Assembly (NCBI RefSeq): GCF_021531715.1
Contig: NZ_JAFBIT010000001.1
Location: 1,116,001-1,180,000, forward strand
Source: Anaeromassilibacillus senegalensis
GTDB taxonomy: Bacteria > Bacillota > Clostridia > Oscillospirales > Acutalibacteraceae
DNA: 64,000 nucleotides
Reading direction: 5' to 3'
Shown in pieces: positions 26,566 through 36,217 of this stretch. The position numbers were made by a program, and so were the translations under genes. The notes below the pieces were generated by a model. It saw only the letters and a program-made list of their open reading frames with translations. It did not search any database and was not told the DNA's origin. Each line of letters opens with the position of its first letter. Position 1 is the stretch's first letter.

Positions 26566-28193
26566 TTTGCTTCACCAGTATGCGCGCAGCCGAGTGCCGC
26601 GAGCATCATATCCAACTCTGTTTCGGAGACGGACACCGTGTTATCCAACACAAAATCCGACCGGTCGGCATAAAATGCATCCGTCTGTTGGGCGTGCATC
26701 CGGCGCTTCGCCTCCACTTCGGTCAGACCGTCGCGCTGCATGATGCGCTGCATGCGCACCGATTCCTCGGCAACGACGGATACCACGCGGCGGCAGAGCC
26801 GATCCGCGCCCGCCTCAAAAAGCGTCGGCGCATCGAGTACAATGAGCCTTGCGCCCGCCCTGCGGCGCGCGTCGATCTCCGCGCACAGGCGGCTGTAAAT
26901 CACAGGATGTGTGATGCGGTTCAGCGTCGCCGCGGAAGCTTCATCCGCAAAGGCGCGGTTTGCAAGCAGACGGCGGTTCAAACGGCCGTCCGGCTCTATA
27001 ATATCACGCCCGAAGGCTTTTTGCAACTCCTCGAGGCACGCGCCGCTGTACAGTGCCGGATCGCGCGTCACGCCGTCGCAATCGATCACCGTGCAGCCGC
27101 GTTCAGCGAGTATTTTGGATACCGTCGATTTTCCCGCGCCTGTCTGCCCCGTCAAGCCGACGATCATCTCGTCGCGCGGCACAAGCACGCGAAACGCCGC
27201 CGCACGGATCAGGCGGTTATAGACCGCGAGTCCCACGCCGGTTTTCCGCGGCATGCGCGCGTAAACGGTCTTCGCGCCGATCTCGTCGAGCGTATGGAGC
27301 GCCGCAAACAGGCAGTGCGCCTGAGAAAGCGCGTCCTCCGCGCGACCGAACGGCACGCAGGGGCATGAAAGTAGCTTTTCTTCGCCCTCAAAGCAGAGCG
27401 CGGTCGCGTCCGGCTGCGCATTCACAAACGCGGCGTATTCCTCAAGGGAGGCGTCCACAATTGTGATGTCCGCCTTGGGCGCGTAGTGCTTGTATTTCAT
27501 GCCTGGCGACGAAACGCGCGCGTTTTCAGCGGGCTTTTCGAGCACCGCGCGGTCGACCTCCACCGTGCCGAGCACCGCGCGGAGCTGCTCAACAGAGACA
27601 CCGCCCGGCCGCAGCACGCGCGGTATCTCCGTCACGACCGTGATGACCGTCGATTCCACGCCGACCGCGCAATCACCGCCGTTCACGATGGCGTCCACAC
27701 GGCCCGTCAGATCGTCGCAGACATGCTCGAACACTGTGGGACTCGGAAGGCCGGAAAGGTTTGCCGACGGCGCCGCCAGCGGAACGCCCGCCGCGCGGAT
27801 GATCGCCTGCGCCGCCGGATGCGACGGCATGCGTACAGCCACCGTATCGAGCCCGCCGGTCGTTTCCTTCGGCACGAGCGGGGACTTCTTCATGATAATC
27901 GTAAGCGGGCCGGGCCAAAACGCCTCGGCGAGCTTTCGTGCCGCCTCAGGAATCTCCGTGACGAGCGGAGGCAGTTCCTCCATCGACGTAATATGGACGA
28001 TCAGCGGGTTATCGGAAGGCCTGCCCTTGACCTTATAAATCTGCGCGGAAACCGTGGGGTCCAGCGCGTTGCCCGCAAGGCCGTAAACCGTCTCGGTCGG
28101 AATGGCGACAAGCCCGCCGCGGCGCAGGATCTCCCCCGCCGCCTTTATATCGTATTCTTTTCCTGCATCCAGTATGCGTGTATCCATGTTCAT
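26562..28193 (-). CDS. Fusion of Sua5/TsaC (threonylcarbamoyl-AMP synthase) and CoaE (dephospho-CoA kinase)
   Basis: A single 543-residue frame. Residues 1 to about 342 are a complete Sua5: the YrdC domain with [14 protein letters not shown] and [13 protein letters not shown], then the C-terminal Sua5 domain. This half makes threonylcarbamoyl-AMP for tRNA t6A. Residues 343-543 are a complete CoaE with P-loop [12 protein letters not shown], which carries out the last step of CoA synthesis. No ribosome binding site precedes the internal Met343 and there is no linker stop, so it appears to be a true fusion of two unrelated essential activities. The ATG overlaps the prfA stop (ATGA). Confidence 0.92.
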   Translation of the reverse strand: MNMDTRILDAGKEYDIKAAGEILRRGGLVAIPTETVYGLAGNALDPTVSAQIYKVKGRPSDNPLIVHITSMEELPPLVTEIPEAARKLAEAFWPGPLTIIMKKSPLVPKETTGGLDTVAVRMPSHPAAQAIIRAAGVPLAAPSANLSGLPSPTVFEHVCDDLTGRVDAIVNGGDCAVGVESTVITVVTEIPRVLRPGGVSVEQLRAVLGTVEVDRAVLEKPAENARVSSPGMKYKHYAPKADITIVDASLEEYAAFVNAQPDATALCFEGEEKLLSCPCVPFGRAEDALSQAHCLFAALHTLDEIGAKTVYARMPRKTGVGLAVYNRLIRAAAFRVLVPRDEMIVGLTGQTGAGKSTVSKILAERGCTVIDCDGVTRDPALYSGACLEELQKAFGRDIIEPDGRLNRRLLANRAFADEASAATLNRITHPVIYSRLCAEIDARRRAGARLIVLDAPTLFEAGADRLCRRVVSVVAEESVRMQRIMQRDGLTEVEAKRRMHAQQTDAFYADRSDFVLDNTVSVSETELDMMLAALGCAHTGEAN

Positions 28194-29269
28194 CCGTTTT
28201 CCATGCTTTCTTTGAGCTTTTCGGCGCGATCCGCCGCCGTCAGCGCATCGATGATCTCATCGAGATCGCCATTCAGAACATCCTCGAGCCGGTAGAGCGT
28301 GAGCCCGATGCGGTGATCGGTCATGCGGAGCTGCGGGTAATTGTAGGTGCGGATCCGCTCAGAACGGTCGCCGGTACCGACCTGACTCTTACGGTTCGCG
28401 GCGATCTCCTGATTCTGCGCCTCGATCTTCGCGTCGAGCAGACGCGCGCGCAAAACGCGCAGCGCCTTGTCCTTATTTTTGTACTGGCTCCGCTCGTCCT
28501 GGCACTCGACGACCGTGCCGGTCGGCAGATGCGTAACGCGAATCGCGGAGGAAGTCTTGTTGATATGCTGGCCACCCGCGCCGCTCGAGCGGAACGTATC
28601 GATCTGCAGATCCTTCGGGTCGAGCTCAAACTCAACCTCGTCGGCCTCCGGCAGCACAGCGACCGTCGCCGTGGAAGTGTGGATGCGCCCCTGCGTCTCC
28701 GTTTCCGGTACGCGCTGGACGCGGTGGACGCCGCTTTCGAATTTCAGCCGCGAATACGCGCCGTCGCCGTCGATCGTGAAGCTGACCTCCTTGAAGCCGC
28801 CGAGCTCCGTCTCGTTCAGGCTGACGATCTCAGTTTTCCAACCGCGCTTTTCGGCGTACATCGTGTACATGCGGTAAAGGTTGCAGGCGAAGAGCGCCGC
28901 CTCCTCGCCGCCCGCGCCGCCGCGAATCTCGACGATGACATTCCGCTCATCGTTCGGGTCGCGCGGGAGCAGCAGAATTTTGAGCTCCTCCGCCGCCTTT
29001 GCTGCCGCGTCGCGCGCTTCGTTCAACTCCTCCACTGCCATCTGGCGCAGCTCCTTGTCGGACTCGGGATCGTCGAGCAGCATCTGCGCACCCTCGATAT
29101 CAGATTCTGCCTTTTTCAGCTCGCGGTATTTCTCCACGATTGGCGTGATTTCCTTGTGCTCCTTCATCAGCGCCTTGTACTGCTCGCGATCCGCCGCCAC
29201 GGCAGGATCGTACAGTTTTAAATTCAATTCTTCATATCGGTTCTCAAAAACCGTCAGATTTTCAAACAT
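28190..29269 (-). CDS. prfA: Peptide chain release factor 1
   Basis: Release factor for UAA/UAG, 359 residues. The catalytic GGQ loop is in [22 protein letters not shown]1-type C-terminus. It is coupled by a 4-base overlap to the Sua5-CoaE gene, a common context because prfA, prmC and sua5 often cluster; prmC is absent here. Confidence 0.98.
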   Translation of the reverse strand: MFENLTVFENRYEELNLKLYDPAVAADREQYKALMKEHKEITPIVEKYRELKKAESDIEGAQMLLDDPESDKELRQMAVEELNEARDAAAKAAEELKILLLPRDPNDERNVIVEIRGGAGGEEAALFACNLYRMYTMYAEKRGWKTEIVSLNETELGGFKEVSFTIDGDGAYSRLKFESGVHRVQRVPETETQGRIHTSTATVAVLPEADEVEFELDPKDLQIDTFRSSGAGGQHINKTSSAIRVTHLPTGTVVECQDERSQYKNKDKALRVLRARLLDAKIEAQNQEIAANRKSQVGTGDRSERIRTYNYPQLRMTDHRIGLTLYRLEDVLNGDLDEIIDALTAADRAEKLKESMENG

Positions 29270-29321
29270 CGTTTTCTTTCCTTTCTGAAATCAGTTTACA
29301 TAACTAAGCTCAAAAAGGAAG

Positions 29322-29519
29322 CTAACGCTCGTCTCCGGCACTCTCGCGCAGGATCTTCCGGATATTTTTCTCACACTTGTGGCGGGGCACCATGACTTCT
29401 CTGCCGCAGCCGGTGCAGCGGATCTTAAAATCCGCGCCGACGCGCAGCACGTCAAACACATTGCTCCCGCAGGGGTGCGTCTTTTTCATTTGAAGCTGAT
29501 CTCCAACCCGGACGTCCAT
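29322..29519 (-). CDS. DUF951 family protein
   Basis: Small protein of 65 residues, MDVRVGDQLQMKKTHPCGSN, with CGS and CTGCGREV cysteines that could bind zinc. DUF951 is widespread in Firmicutes and of unknown function. GGGAGGACAC precedes the ATG at 29519. It sits 52 bases upstream of prfA. Confidence 0.92.
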   Translation of the reverse strand: MDVRVGDQLQMKKTHPCGSNVFDVLRVGADFKIRCTGCGREVMVPRHKCEKNIRKILRESAGDER

Positions 29520-29570
29520 GTGTCCTCCCACCTTTCGCTGATTCTAAGCCCTAATTATAGCATAGAAACT

Positions 29571-29620
29571 AAAAAAAATAAAGCGATTTCCGAAATTGTT
29601 CAGAAATCGCTTGTTTTTTA
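29571..29620 (-). terminator. Bidirectional-looking terminator after bioY
   Basis: AGCGATTTC pairs with GAAATCGCT, with an A run on the left and T run on the right. On the minus strand it follows the bioY stop by about 20 bases. Confidence 0.85.
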
Positions 29621-29630
29621 TTGTCTTACC

Positions 29631-30182
29631 TCAGGTAGAGAGCTGAATGCCGCCCTTTTTCAGACTGAACGTCAGCGCCATGGCGACGCCGTATGCCGCA
29701 GCGACGGAGATAACGTCCTTCACGAGATACGGTGCGGAAGCGATGAGGAACGACTCGAGCGGTCCCGTGCCCGAAATCACGGCGAACTGGATGGAGCCGA
29801 GCAGGTGGCACGCCGCAAGCCCGGCAATGCCGAGAACGATCGCGAGCACGCGGTGGTTCATTTTGAGTCCCACACCGCAGAGCGCCGCCATCGGCAGAAA
29901 ACCCCAGATGTAGCCGCCAGCAAGGCCGACGAGCGAGCCGACGCCGCCGGAGAAGCCGGCAAAAACAGGCAGCCCTACCGCGCCAAGCGCGATATAGACC
30001 GCCGTCGCGAGCGTGCCGCGCTTCCAGCCGAGTGCGTAACCGCAGAGCGCGACCGCAAAGGTCTGCATCGTCACCGGGATGCCGGTCGGCAGCGGAATCG
30101 AAATCTGCGAAAGGACGGCGAGCACGGCGGCAAAAACGCCGACCATGACGATCTGGATGATTTTTTCACGATTGCTTTTCAT
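29631..30182 (-). CDS. bioY: Biotin ECF transporter S component BioY
   Basis: Membrane biotin-binding subunit, 183 residues, with six hydrophobic helices. Family motifs include SQISIPLPTGIPVTMQTFAV and SGGVGSLVGLAGGYIWGF. It lies 21 bases downstream of birA, forming a biotin uptake and sensing operon. The shared ECF energizing module is not in the window. Confidence 0.96.
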   Translation of the reverse strand: MKSNREKIIQIVMVGVFAAVLAVLSQISIPLPTGIPVTMQTFAVALCGYALGWKRGTLATAVYIALGAVGLPVFAGFSGGVGSLVGLAGGYIWGFLPMAALCGVGLKMNHRVLAIVLGIAGLAACHLLGSIQFAVISGTGPLESFLIASAPYLVKDVISVAAAYGVAMALTFSLKKGGIQLST

Positions 30183-30203
30183 TTTGTATCCCTCATTTGC
30201 AAA

Positions 30204-31181
30204 CTAAAACCCTTTGTGCAGCTGTACCTCGCCCGCTGAAAACGCGCGTTCCTCGCCGTTTTCCAGCCGGACGAGCAGGTGCGCTTCGTCCGAGATGCCA
30301 GTCACGACGCCGCGGTATTCATCATTGCCGAGCGAAAACGTGACGGTTCTGCCGGTCAAAAATGAACGACGCTTGTACTCTTCGATGAACGAGCCGCTTT
30401 CCAGCTCGCCGTACAGTGCGAAAAACCGGCTGACAACAGCGGCCGCCAAACGGCTGCGCATTTCCACTGGACACGGGCCGTCAAACAGCGCGCCGGCAAT
30501 CGAGCGAATTTCCTCCGGAAAACCGCCCTCCGGCTCCGCGATGTTGATGCCAATGCCGAGCACCGCCCAGTTCAACCCGCCGTTCTCGAAATCAATCGAA
30601 GCTTCGGTCAGAATGCCGCAGATCTTTTTGCCGTTCAGGTAAACGTCGTTGACCCACTTGATCTGCGGGCTCAGCCCTGTGACGCTTTCAATCGCCTGAC
30701 AAACGGCGACCGCCGCCGCTGTCGTGATAAACAGCGAACGCTCCGCCGTGCAGGACGGTCTGAGCAGCAGGCTGAGATAGATGCCCGTACCGACCGGTGA
30801 ATGAAACCGCCGCCCGAGCCGCCCCTTGCCCGCCGTCTGCGACTCGGCGATCAGAACGGCGCCCTCCGGCGCGCCCTGTTCCGCCTCCGCCTTAAGCACG
30901 GTGTTTGTCGAGGTCACCTCGCGGCGCACGTCGAGCTGCACGGGGAAATCGGTTTCGAGCCAGCGAGACACGCTCTGCACGGAGAGCACATCACTGTCTG
31001 CTGTGAGCGTATAGCCGCGCTTCGGCACGGCTTCGACCTTATAGCCGGATTCCTCCAGCTTCTTGATCGCCTTCCAGACGGCATTTCGGGAAACGCCGAG
31101 CTGCGCTGCGATCTCCTCGCCGGAGAGATACTGTCCGCGGTTGTTTTCGAGAAAGTCTAAAACTGCATCCTGTATACGCAT
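30204..31181 (-). CDS. birA: Bifunctional biotin--protein ligase/biotin operon repressor
   Basis: Protein of 325 residues with an N-terminal winged helix (residues 1-60, EEIAAQLGVSRNAVWKAIKK) and a ligase domain with the biotinyl-AMP loop SQTAGKGRLGRRFHSP and KWVNDVYLNGKKICGI. Because the DNA-binding domain is present it should act as both ligase and repressor. GGAAAGGA precedes the ATG at 31181. A candidate operator overlaps its own promoter. Confidence 0.96.
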   Translation of the reverse strand: MRIQDAVLDFLENNRGQYLSGEEIAAQLGVSRNAVWKAIKKLEESGYKVEAVPKRGYTLTADSDVLSVQSVSRWLETDFPVQLDVRREVTSTNTVLKAEAEQGAPEGAVLIAESQTAGKGRLGRRFHSPVGTGIYLSLLLRPSCTAERSLFITTAAAVAVCQAIESVTGLSPQIKWVNDVYLNGKKICGILTEASIDFENGGLNWAVLGIGINIAEPEGGFPEEIRSIAGALFDGPCPVEMRSRLAAAVVSRFFALYGELESGSFIEEYKRRSFLTGRTVTFSLGNDEYRGVVTGISDEAHLLVRLENGEERAFSAGEVQLHKGF

Positions 31182-31228
31182 ACAAAATCCTTTCCGGCAA
31201 GCGCCGGTCATTGAAAATTTTCGTTCTC

Positions 31229-31280
31229 AGTTTAGCACAACGTGCCCGATTCGTCAACCTATTTTTATATTTCGGTTGAC
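31229..31280 (-). promoter_or_regulatory. birA-bioY promoter with overlapping BirA operator
   Basis: On the minus strand TTGACG (31252-31257), a 17-base spacer and TAAACT (31229-31234) form the promoter. An inverted repeat, GTCAACC (31253-31259), 14 bases, GGTTGAC (31274-31280), overlaps the -35 box. The geometry resembles Firmicute BirA boxes (AACC, about 14 bases, GGTT), implying biotin repression of birA-bioY. Confidence 0.72.
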
Positions 31281-31292
31281 AATCGTGGTGAC

Positions 31293-31322
31293 AAAAAACC
31301 TGCCGGCACCAAAACCGACAGG
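31293..31322 (-). terminator. Intrinsic terminator after the P-loop kinase gene
   Basis: CCTGTCGG pairs with CCGGCAGG, followed on the minus strand by TTTTTT. Confidence 0.85.
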
Positions 31323-31341
31323 CTTTTCTTTCATATATCGC

Positions 31342-31887
31342 TCAATGCAGGCGGAAATCGCCCGCTGCGAGCCGTTTTTGAATCAACGCCGCGCTTTCCT
31401 CAAGCGACTGACCCGAGGTGTTCACCGCATGATCCTCATACGCGCCGAGGGACGCCATCATCTGCCACATGCTACGCACGACCGTCTCATCCAGCGGGCA
31501 TTCCTCCTGCTTTGCGCGTTCCGCCGCCCGGCGAACCGTTGTCTGCTCATCGGGGCGCAGGACGATATAGCGGACGTCGATGCCGCTTTCGGCGATCTTT
31601 CGCCACGGCTCGAGAAACCACGGTCCTATGACGCCGTCTACATAGACCTCATACCCACCCTCAGCAAAGCCTACAGCGCTCGCCGCCATCGCTTCGATGA
31701 CGATTTCATTTTGGTCGCCGCTGCCGTCCTGCCACGGCTCGATATAGCCCTTGCGGATGTATGAATAGAAATCATCTGTGTGGAAATGCACCGCGTGTGC
31801 CTGCTTGGACTGCTCCGCCAGCAGGCGGGAAAGACTGGTTTTCCCCGTGCCGCAGGCGCCCGAAATCAAAACAATGCGCGCTGTCAT
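31342..31887 (-). CDS. P-loop kinase-like ATPase of unknown substrate
   Basis: Protein of 181 residues with Walker A SGACGTGKTSLSRLLAEQ at the N-terminus and a likely catalytic HTDDFYSYI segment. The overall layout is that of small nucleoside, shikimate or AAA_33-type kinases. The substrate cannot be assigned. AGGAGGGAG precedes the ATG, 26 bases after glnS. Confidence 0.8.
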   Translation of the reverse strand: MTARIVLISGACGTGKTSLSRLLAEQSKQAHAVHFHTDDFYSYIRKGYIEPWQDGSGDQNEIVIEAMAASAVGFAEGGYEVYVDGVIGPWFLEPWRKIAESGIDVRYIVLRPDEQTTVRRAAERAKQEECPLDETVVRSMWQMMASLGAYEDHAVNTSGQSLEESAALIQKRLAAGDFRLH

Positions 31888-31913
31888 GGTGACTCCCTCC
31901 TGTTGGGCTTCTC

Positions 31914-33617
31914 TTACTTCTTAAAGCCGTCCTTGAGGGAAACGGAACGGTTAAAGACAAGATGCTCCGCCGTGGAATCGCGGTTATCCGCACAGAAGTA
32001 GCCCTGACGCATGAACTGGAAGCTCTCGCCCGGCTTTGCCGATTTGAGGCTCGCTTCCACCTTGCAACCGGTGAGCACCTGCAGGGAATCGGGGTTCAGC
32101 ACCTCGAGGAAGTCGTACGCGTCGGGGTCCTCGACCGTGAACAGGTTGTCGTACAGGCGAATTTCGGCATCCAGCGCGTTCTTCGCATCGACCCAATGGA
32201 TCGTCGCGCCCTTGACCTTGCGGCCGTCCGCAGGATTGCCGCCGCGGCTCTCGGGATCATATTCCGCATAAATCTCCACCACGTTGCCTGCGTCGTCCGT
32301 CTTGCAGCCGGTGCAGCGGATGAGATACGTGCCCTTTAAGCGGCACTCCGGGCCGTTCGGATACAGGCGCTTGTACTTCGGGACAGGCTCCTTGAGGAAA
32401 TCCTCCGCCTCGATATACAGCTCGCGGCCGAACGTGACCGTGCGCATGCCGTCCTCCGGACGGTTCGGGTTATTTTCCACCTCGAATTCCTCGGTGAGGT
32501 CCTCGGGGTAATTCGTCAGAATGAGCTTCACCGGGTGCAGCACGCCCATGACGCGCTTTGCGGTGAGGTTCAGATCCTCGCGCAGGCAATGCTCGAGGAA
32601 GCTCAGCTCCACGGTGGAGTTGACCTTCGAGACGCCATTGCGCTCGCTGAAATTGCGGATGGACGCCGGGGTATAGCCGCGGCGGCGCAGGCCGCAGATC
32701 GTCGGCATTCTCGGGTCGTCCCAACCGCTGACATAGCCGCCCTCCACGAGCGCGCGCAGCTTGCGCTTGCTCATAACGGTGTTGTTGATGCCGAGACGCG
32801 CAAACTCGATCTGACGCGGCTTCGAGGGCAGCGTCACGTTGTTGATGACCCAGTCATACAGCGGGCGATGATCCTCGAACTCGAGCGAGCAGAGCGAATG
32901 CGTGATGTGCTCCATCGCGTCCTCGATCGGGTGCGCGAAGTCGTACATCGGATAGATACACCACTTGTCACCCGTGCGGTGGTGCGGCAGATGGTTGATG
33001 CGGTAGATGACCGGATCGCGCATATTGAAGTTGCCGGAAGCGAGGTCAATCTTCGCGCGGAGCGTCATTTTGCCGTCCTCAAATTCGCCGGCGCGCATGC
33101 GCTTGAACAGGTCGAGGCTCTCCTCCTTCGGACGGTCGCGATACGGGCTCTGCGCGGGCGTGTTCAGGTCGCCGCGCATCTCGCGCATCTGCTCGGGTGT
33201 CAGCTCACAGACGTACGCGAGCCCCTTTTCGATCAGCTCCACCGCGCCGTTGTACATCTCCTCGAAATAATCGGAGGCATAGTAGAAGCGGTCGTCCCAA
33301 TCGTAGCCGAGCCAATGAATATCCTCTTTGATCGCATCGACGTACTCTACGTCCTCCTTCGTGGGGTTCGTGTCGTCCATGCGCAGGTTGCAGATGCCGT
33401 TGAAGCGCTCAGCCGTGCCGAAGTCGATGTAGATCGCCTTCGCGTGGCCGATATGCAGGTAACCGTTCGGCTCCGGCGGGAAACGCGTGTGCACGGTCAT
33501 GCCCGCGCAGCGGCCGCCCTCGCCGATATCTTCAATTACAAAATCATCGATAAAGCTGGTGCTGATCTCCTCGGAGACCGGCTCTCTCTTGATATCTTCA
33601 CTCATATGGGTTCCCAT
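31914..33617 (-). CDS. glnS: Glutaminyl-tRNA synthetase
   Basis: Class I synthetase, 567 residues. HIGH motif in RFPPEPNGYLHIGHAKAI, KMSKS variant in NNTVMSKRKLRALV, and a C-terminal anticodon-binding beta-barrel region. Many Firmicutes lack GlnRS and amidate Glu-tRNA(Gln), so its presence here, next to gltX, is notable. Start 33617 (MGTHMSEDIK) has AGGA 5 bases upstream; 33605 is an alternative. Confidence 0.97.
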   Translation of the reverse strand: MGTHMSEDIKREPVSEEISTSFIDDFVIEDIGEGGRCAGMTVHTRFPPEPNGYLHIGHAKAIYIDFGTAERFNGICNLRMDDTNPTKEDVEYVDAIKEDIHWLGYDWDDRFYYASDYFEEMYNGAVELIEKGLAYVCELTPEQMREMRGDLNTPAQSPYRDRPKEESLDLFKRMRAGEFEDGKMTLRAKIDLASGNFNMRDPVIYRINHLPHHRTGDKWCIYPMYDFAHPIEDAMEHITHSLCSLEFEDHRPLYDWVINNVTLPSKPRQIEFARLGINNTVMSKRKLRALVEGGYVSGWDDPRMPTICGLRRRGYTPASIRNFSERNGVSKVNSTVELSFLEHCLREDLNLTAKRVMGVLHPVKLILTNYPEDLTEEFEVENNPNRPEDGMRTVTFGRELYIEAEDFLKEPVPKYKRLYPNGPECRLKGTYLIRCTGCKTDDAGNVVEIYAEYDPESRGGNPADGRKVKGATIHWVDAKNALDAEIRLYDNLFTVEDPDAYDFLEVLNPDSLQVLTGCKVEASLKSAKPGESFQFMRQGYFCADNRDSTAEHLVFNRSVSLKDGFKK

Positions 33618-33629
33618 ACCTTTCCTGTT

Positions 33630-35075
33630 TTACCCGATTTTTTCCAATCCGACATGCAGGCGGCGGAGCGCCTCTTCGCGGCCGAGCACCGCAAGGATCT
33701 CCATTGCGCCGCCGGGCGTGACAGTCTGGCCTGCCGCCGCGATGCGTACCGGCCAGAGCAGCGTGCCGTTCTTGACACCGAGCGTCTGAGCGAGCGCGAT
33801 CAGCGCATCGTGGATCGCGTCAATCTGCCAATCCGAAACGGCGGTGAGCGTCTCAATCGCCGCTTTCAGCATGACCGGCGCGTTCTCGAGCGTCGCCTTG
33901 CTCTTTTTGTTGACAAACAGCTCTGCGCTGTATTCCGGCAGCGTCTTAAAGAACGCGAGAAGCTGCGGAATCTCGTTGAATTTCGAAATGCGCGGCTGGA
34001 GGATCGCGTCGAGCACCGCCCACGGCTTTTCCGCATCGCCGAACACTTCGCGATAATACGGCATCGCGTGCGCGCGGAACGTCTCTGCGTCCATGCGGCG
34101 GATGTATTCGCCGTTGAACCACAGCAGCTTGTCGTAGTCGAAGACGGCGGGCGACTTGCTGATACCATCAATGGAAAACGCCTGCTCAAGCTCCTTGAGC
34201 GAGAAAATTTCCTGATTGTCCTTCGGGCACCAGCCGAGCAGCGCGATGTAGTTCGTGATGACCGGCGCGAGGTAGCCGTCCTCCAGAAGTCCCTGGAAGC
34301 TCGTCGAGCCATGGCGCTTCGAAAGCTTCGAGACGGAGCCGTCCTCGTTCTTGCCCATAATCAGCGGCAGATGCACGTAGACCGGCTTCTCCCAGCCGAA
34401 CGCCTCATAGAGCAGGTTGTACTTCGGCGTGGAGGTCAGATACTCGCAGCCGCGGACAACGTGCGTGATGTGCATCAGGTGATCGTCGATAACATTCGCA
34501 AAATTGTACGTCGGATAGCCGTCCGATTTCAGCAGCACCTGATCCTCGATTTCCTTATTCTCAATCGTGATCGTGCCGTATACGGCATCGTCAAACGAGG
34601 TCGCGCCGTCGAGCGGAACGCGCTGTCGAATGACGTACGGCGTGCCTGCTGCGAGCAGACGCTGGATCTCCGCCTCGGGCAGATCGCGGCAATGGCGGTC
34701 GTAACCGCCGAACTCGCCCTCGCCGTGAATGGACTCGAGCCGCTCCTTTGTGCAGAAGCAATAGTACGCCTTGCCCTCACGGACGAGCTGCTCCGCATAG
34801 GGCTTATAAATGTCCTTGCGTTCGCTTTGGATGTACGGGCCGTACTCGCCGCCGCAGTCGGGGCCTTCGTCGTGCTGCAGGCCAACTTGCTGCAGCGTGT
34901 TGTATATAACATCGGTCGCGCCTTCCACATAGCGCTCCTGGTCTGTATCTTCAATTCTGAGCACGAACGTACCCTGTTGGGACTTTGCCACAAGGTACTC
35001 GTACAGCGCCGTTCTGAGGTTGCCGACGTGCATAAAACCGGTCGGGCTCGGCGCAAAGCGTGTGCGTACCGTCAC
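33630..35075 (-). CDS. gltX: Glutamyl-tRNA synthetase
   Basis: Class I synthetase, 481 residues. HIGH-like motif APSPTGFMHVGNLRTALY and KLSKRHGS are present; the cysteines in YYCFCTKERL suggest the zinc-containing form. The longer frame to 35291 is rejected: a GTG at 35075 has AAGGAGG 8 bases upstream and begins directly at the conserved TVRTRFAPSP. It lies 12 bases upstream of glnS, so the two are co-transcribed. Confidence 0.96.
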   Translation of the reverse strand: MTVRTRFAPSPTGFMHVGNLRTALYEYLVAKSQQGTFVLRIEDTDQERYVEGATDVIYNTLQQVGLQHDEGPDCGGEYGPYIQSERKDIYKPYAEQLVREGKAYYCFCTKERLESIHGEGEFGGYDRHCRDLPEAEIQRLLAAGTPYVIRQRVPLDGATSFDDAVYGTITIENKEIEDQVLLKSDGYPTYNFANVIDDHLMHITHVVRGCEYLTSTPKYNLLYEAFGWEKPVYVHLPLIMGKNEDGSVSKLSKRHGSTSFQGLLEDGYLAPVITNYIALLGWCPKDNQEIFSLKELEQAFSIDGISKSPAVFDYDKLLWFNGEYIRRMDAETFRAHAMPYYREVFGDAEKPWAVLDAILQPRISKFNEIPQLLAFFKTLPEYSAELFVNKKSKATLENAPVMLKAAIETLTAVSDWQIDAIHDALIALAQTLGVKNGTLLWPVRIAAAGQTVTPGGAMEILAVLGREEALRRLHVGLEKIG

Positions 35076-35115
35076 AATAACGACCTCCTTGGTGATTCCA
35101 TGTAATATAGAGTTT

Positions 35116-35144
35116 ATTATATATCCCCGTGGGAAAATTTGCAA
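35116..35144 (-). promoter_or_regulatory. Promoter of gltX-glnS
   Basis: TTGCAA (35139-35144), a 17-base spacer and TATAAT (35116-35121) on the minus strand. Confidence 0.75.
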
Positions 35145-35189
35145 TAAAAAAATCGGGAAAAAGCGCGCTTTCACGCGTCTTTCCCGATC
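35145..35189 (-). terminator. Intrinsic terminator of the VanY gene
   Basis: ATCGGGAAA and GACGCG pair with GCGCGC and TTTTTCCCGAT on the minus strand, followed by a T run. Confidence 0.85.
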
Positions 35190-35191
35190 TC

Positions 35192-35992
35192 TCACGACTG
35201 GCCCTTCAGATACAGCACGTATTCCTCGAGGCACATATTGAGCGACTGCATCGCCTCGGCGTGCTCCCGGCCGACATAGCGGTAATGCCACGATTCATAG
35301 TCGATGCCGGTAATATCCACCTTATCCTCCGGATAGCGCTCCACAAAGCCGTATTTCGCGGCGTTCTTCTGCAGCCATGCGTATGCCTCCGTGTTCCGGA
35401 AATCGCTGGACACATCGTTGAAATCAACCGCAAGACCGGTATGGTGCTCGCTGTGCCCCGGTTCCTGGATCGTCAAGCGCGCATTCTCATAAGCGTCCTC
35501 GCGCGTCAACCCGTCGCGCATCCGGTTCTGCACGGCGTTTTCAAGGATTTCCTCCTGATCCTCCACACTGCGGTACCCGGAAGCAAGCCAGAGCGAAACA
35601 TGCGCCGCATAGGCGTCGTCGAGCAGCATGCAAAGTTCGTCATAGATTTTGAAATTCACCTGTATATTGGAATACAGGCGCGGGGTCATCTCATAGTTTT
35701 CGGGAAGCGGAACCTTGTCGTTGACCAGCACGAGCCGCCAATCCGAAAGCTGCTCAAAGTCTGCGCCGAACGGATTGGGCGTGCTGGTCGGCTCCGATGT
35801 GCGCGTTTCCGATTCCGCCGGTGCAGTCGCCTCCACCGGCTCCGTGCGCACAGGATGCGAAGAAAGCAGCGCCGTAATCACCAGCGCGGCCAACACGCCG
35901 AACGCGATGGTCAGAAGCGTCTTCGCCTGTTTGCGCCGCGCGACCGCGTACATTCTTTTGTTTTTTCTGCTTGCTGCGTGTCTTCCCGCCAT
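35192..35992 (-). CDS. D-alanyl-D-alanine carboxypeptidase, VanY family
   Basis: Membrane-anchored wall enzyme of 266 residues. It has a basic N-terminus, one helix at about 24-44 and a Ser/Thr/Pro-rich linker at about 48-74. The catalytic domain has ASGYRSVEDQ, the zinc motif GHSEHHTGLAVDF (H183, D190) and ESWHYRYVG (catalytic Glu and H236). It trims the terminal D-Ala of stem peptides. AAAGGCGG precedes the ATG. It is the intact counterpart of the ligand-less protein at 18,707. No vanR/vanS genes are near, so this is a housekeeping enzyme and not a vancomycin-resistance one. Confidence 0.93.
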   Translation of the reverse strand: MAGRHAASRKNKRMYAVARRKQAKTLLTIAFGVLAALVITALLSSHPVRTEPVEATAPAESETRTSEPTSTPNPFGADFEQLSDWRLVLVNDKVPLPENYEMTPRLYSNIQVNFKIYDELCMLLDDAYAAHVSLWLASGYRSVEDQEEILENAVQNRMRDGLTREDAYENARLTIQEPGHSEHHTGLAVDFNDVSSDFRNTEAYAWLQKNAAKYGFVERYPEDKVDITGIDYESWHYRYVGREHAEAMQSLNMCLEEYVLYLKGQS

Positions 35993-36040
35993 GCAAGAAC
36001 CGCCTTTCCTCTTCGGGCGAAAAGTTTCCGCCGAATAATA

Positions 36041-36069
36041 TTGAAAGTATACCACACGCGTGCTATACT
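36041..36069 (+). promoter_or_regulatory. Promoter of the class I amidotransferase gene
   Basis: TTGAAA (36041-36046), a 17-base spacer and TATACT (36064-36069). The roughly 140-base leader holds a perfect hairpin, AACACACCGG-ATA-CCGGTGTGTT, at 36140-36162. Confidence 0.7.
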
Positions 36070-36217
36070 ATTCCATAGCTTTTACAAAACTTTTTCAGAA
36101 TTTATCGGCAAACCGCTGCCAATCTCCCTTTATCCTGAACACACCGGATACCGGTGTGTTGTGACGCTGCTACCGAATTTTTTTTGCATCCATGCTTTGA
36201 AAGGAGCGCATCCTGTT

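Noticed and set aside
32535-35105. Long rightward frame spanning glnS and gltX (856 codons)
   Set aside because: Antisense to two clear synthetase genes; composition-driven.
35192-35992. Vancomycin-resistance vanY
   Set aside because: No vanRS, vanH, vanA/B or vanX genes are near; housekeeping carboxypeptidases of this family are common.
35129-36217. Upstream extension of the amidotransferase frame
   Set aside because: It runs antisense through the VanY gene; the promoter at 36041-36069 and RBS near 36200 place the start at 36218.
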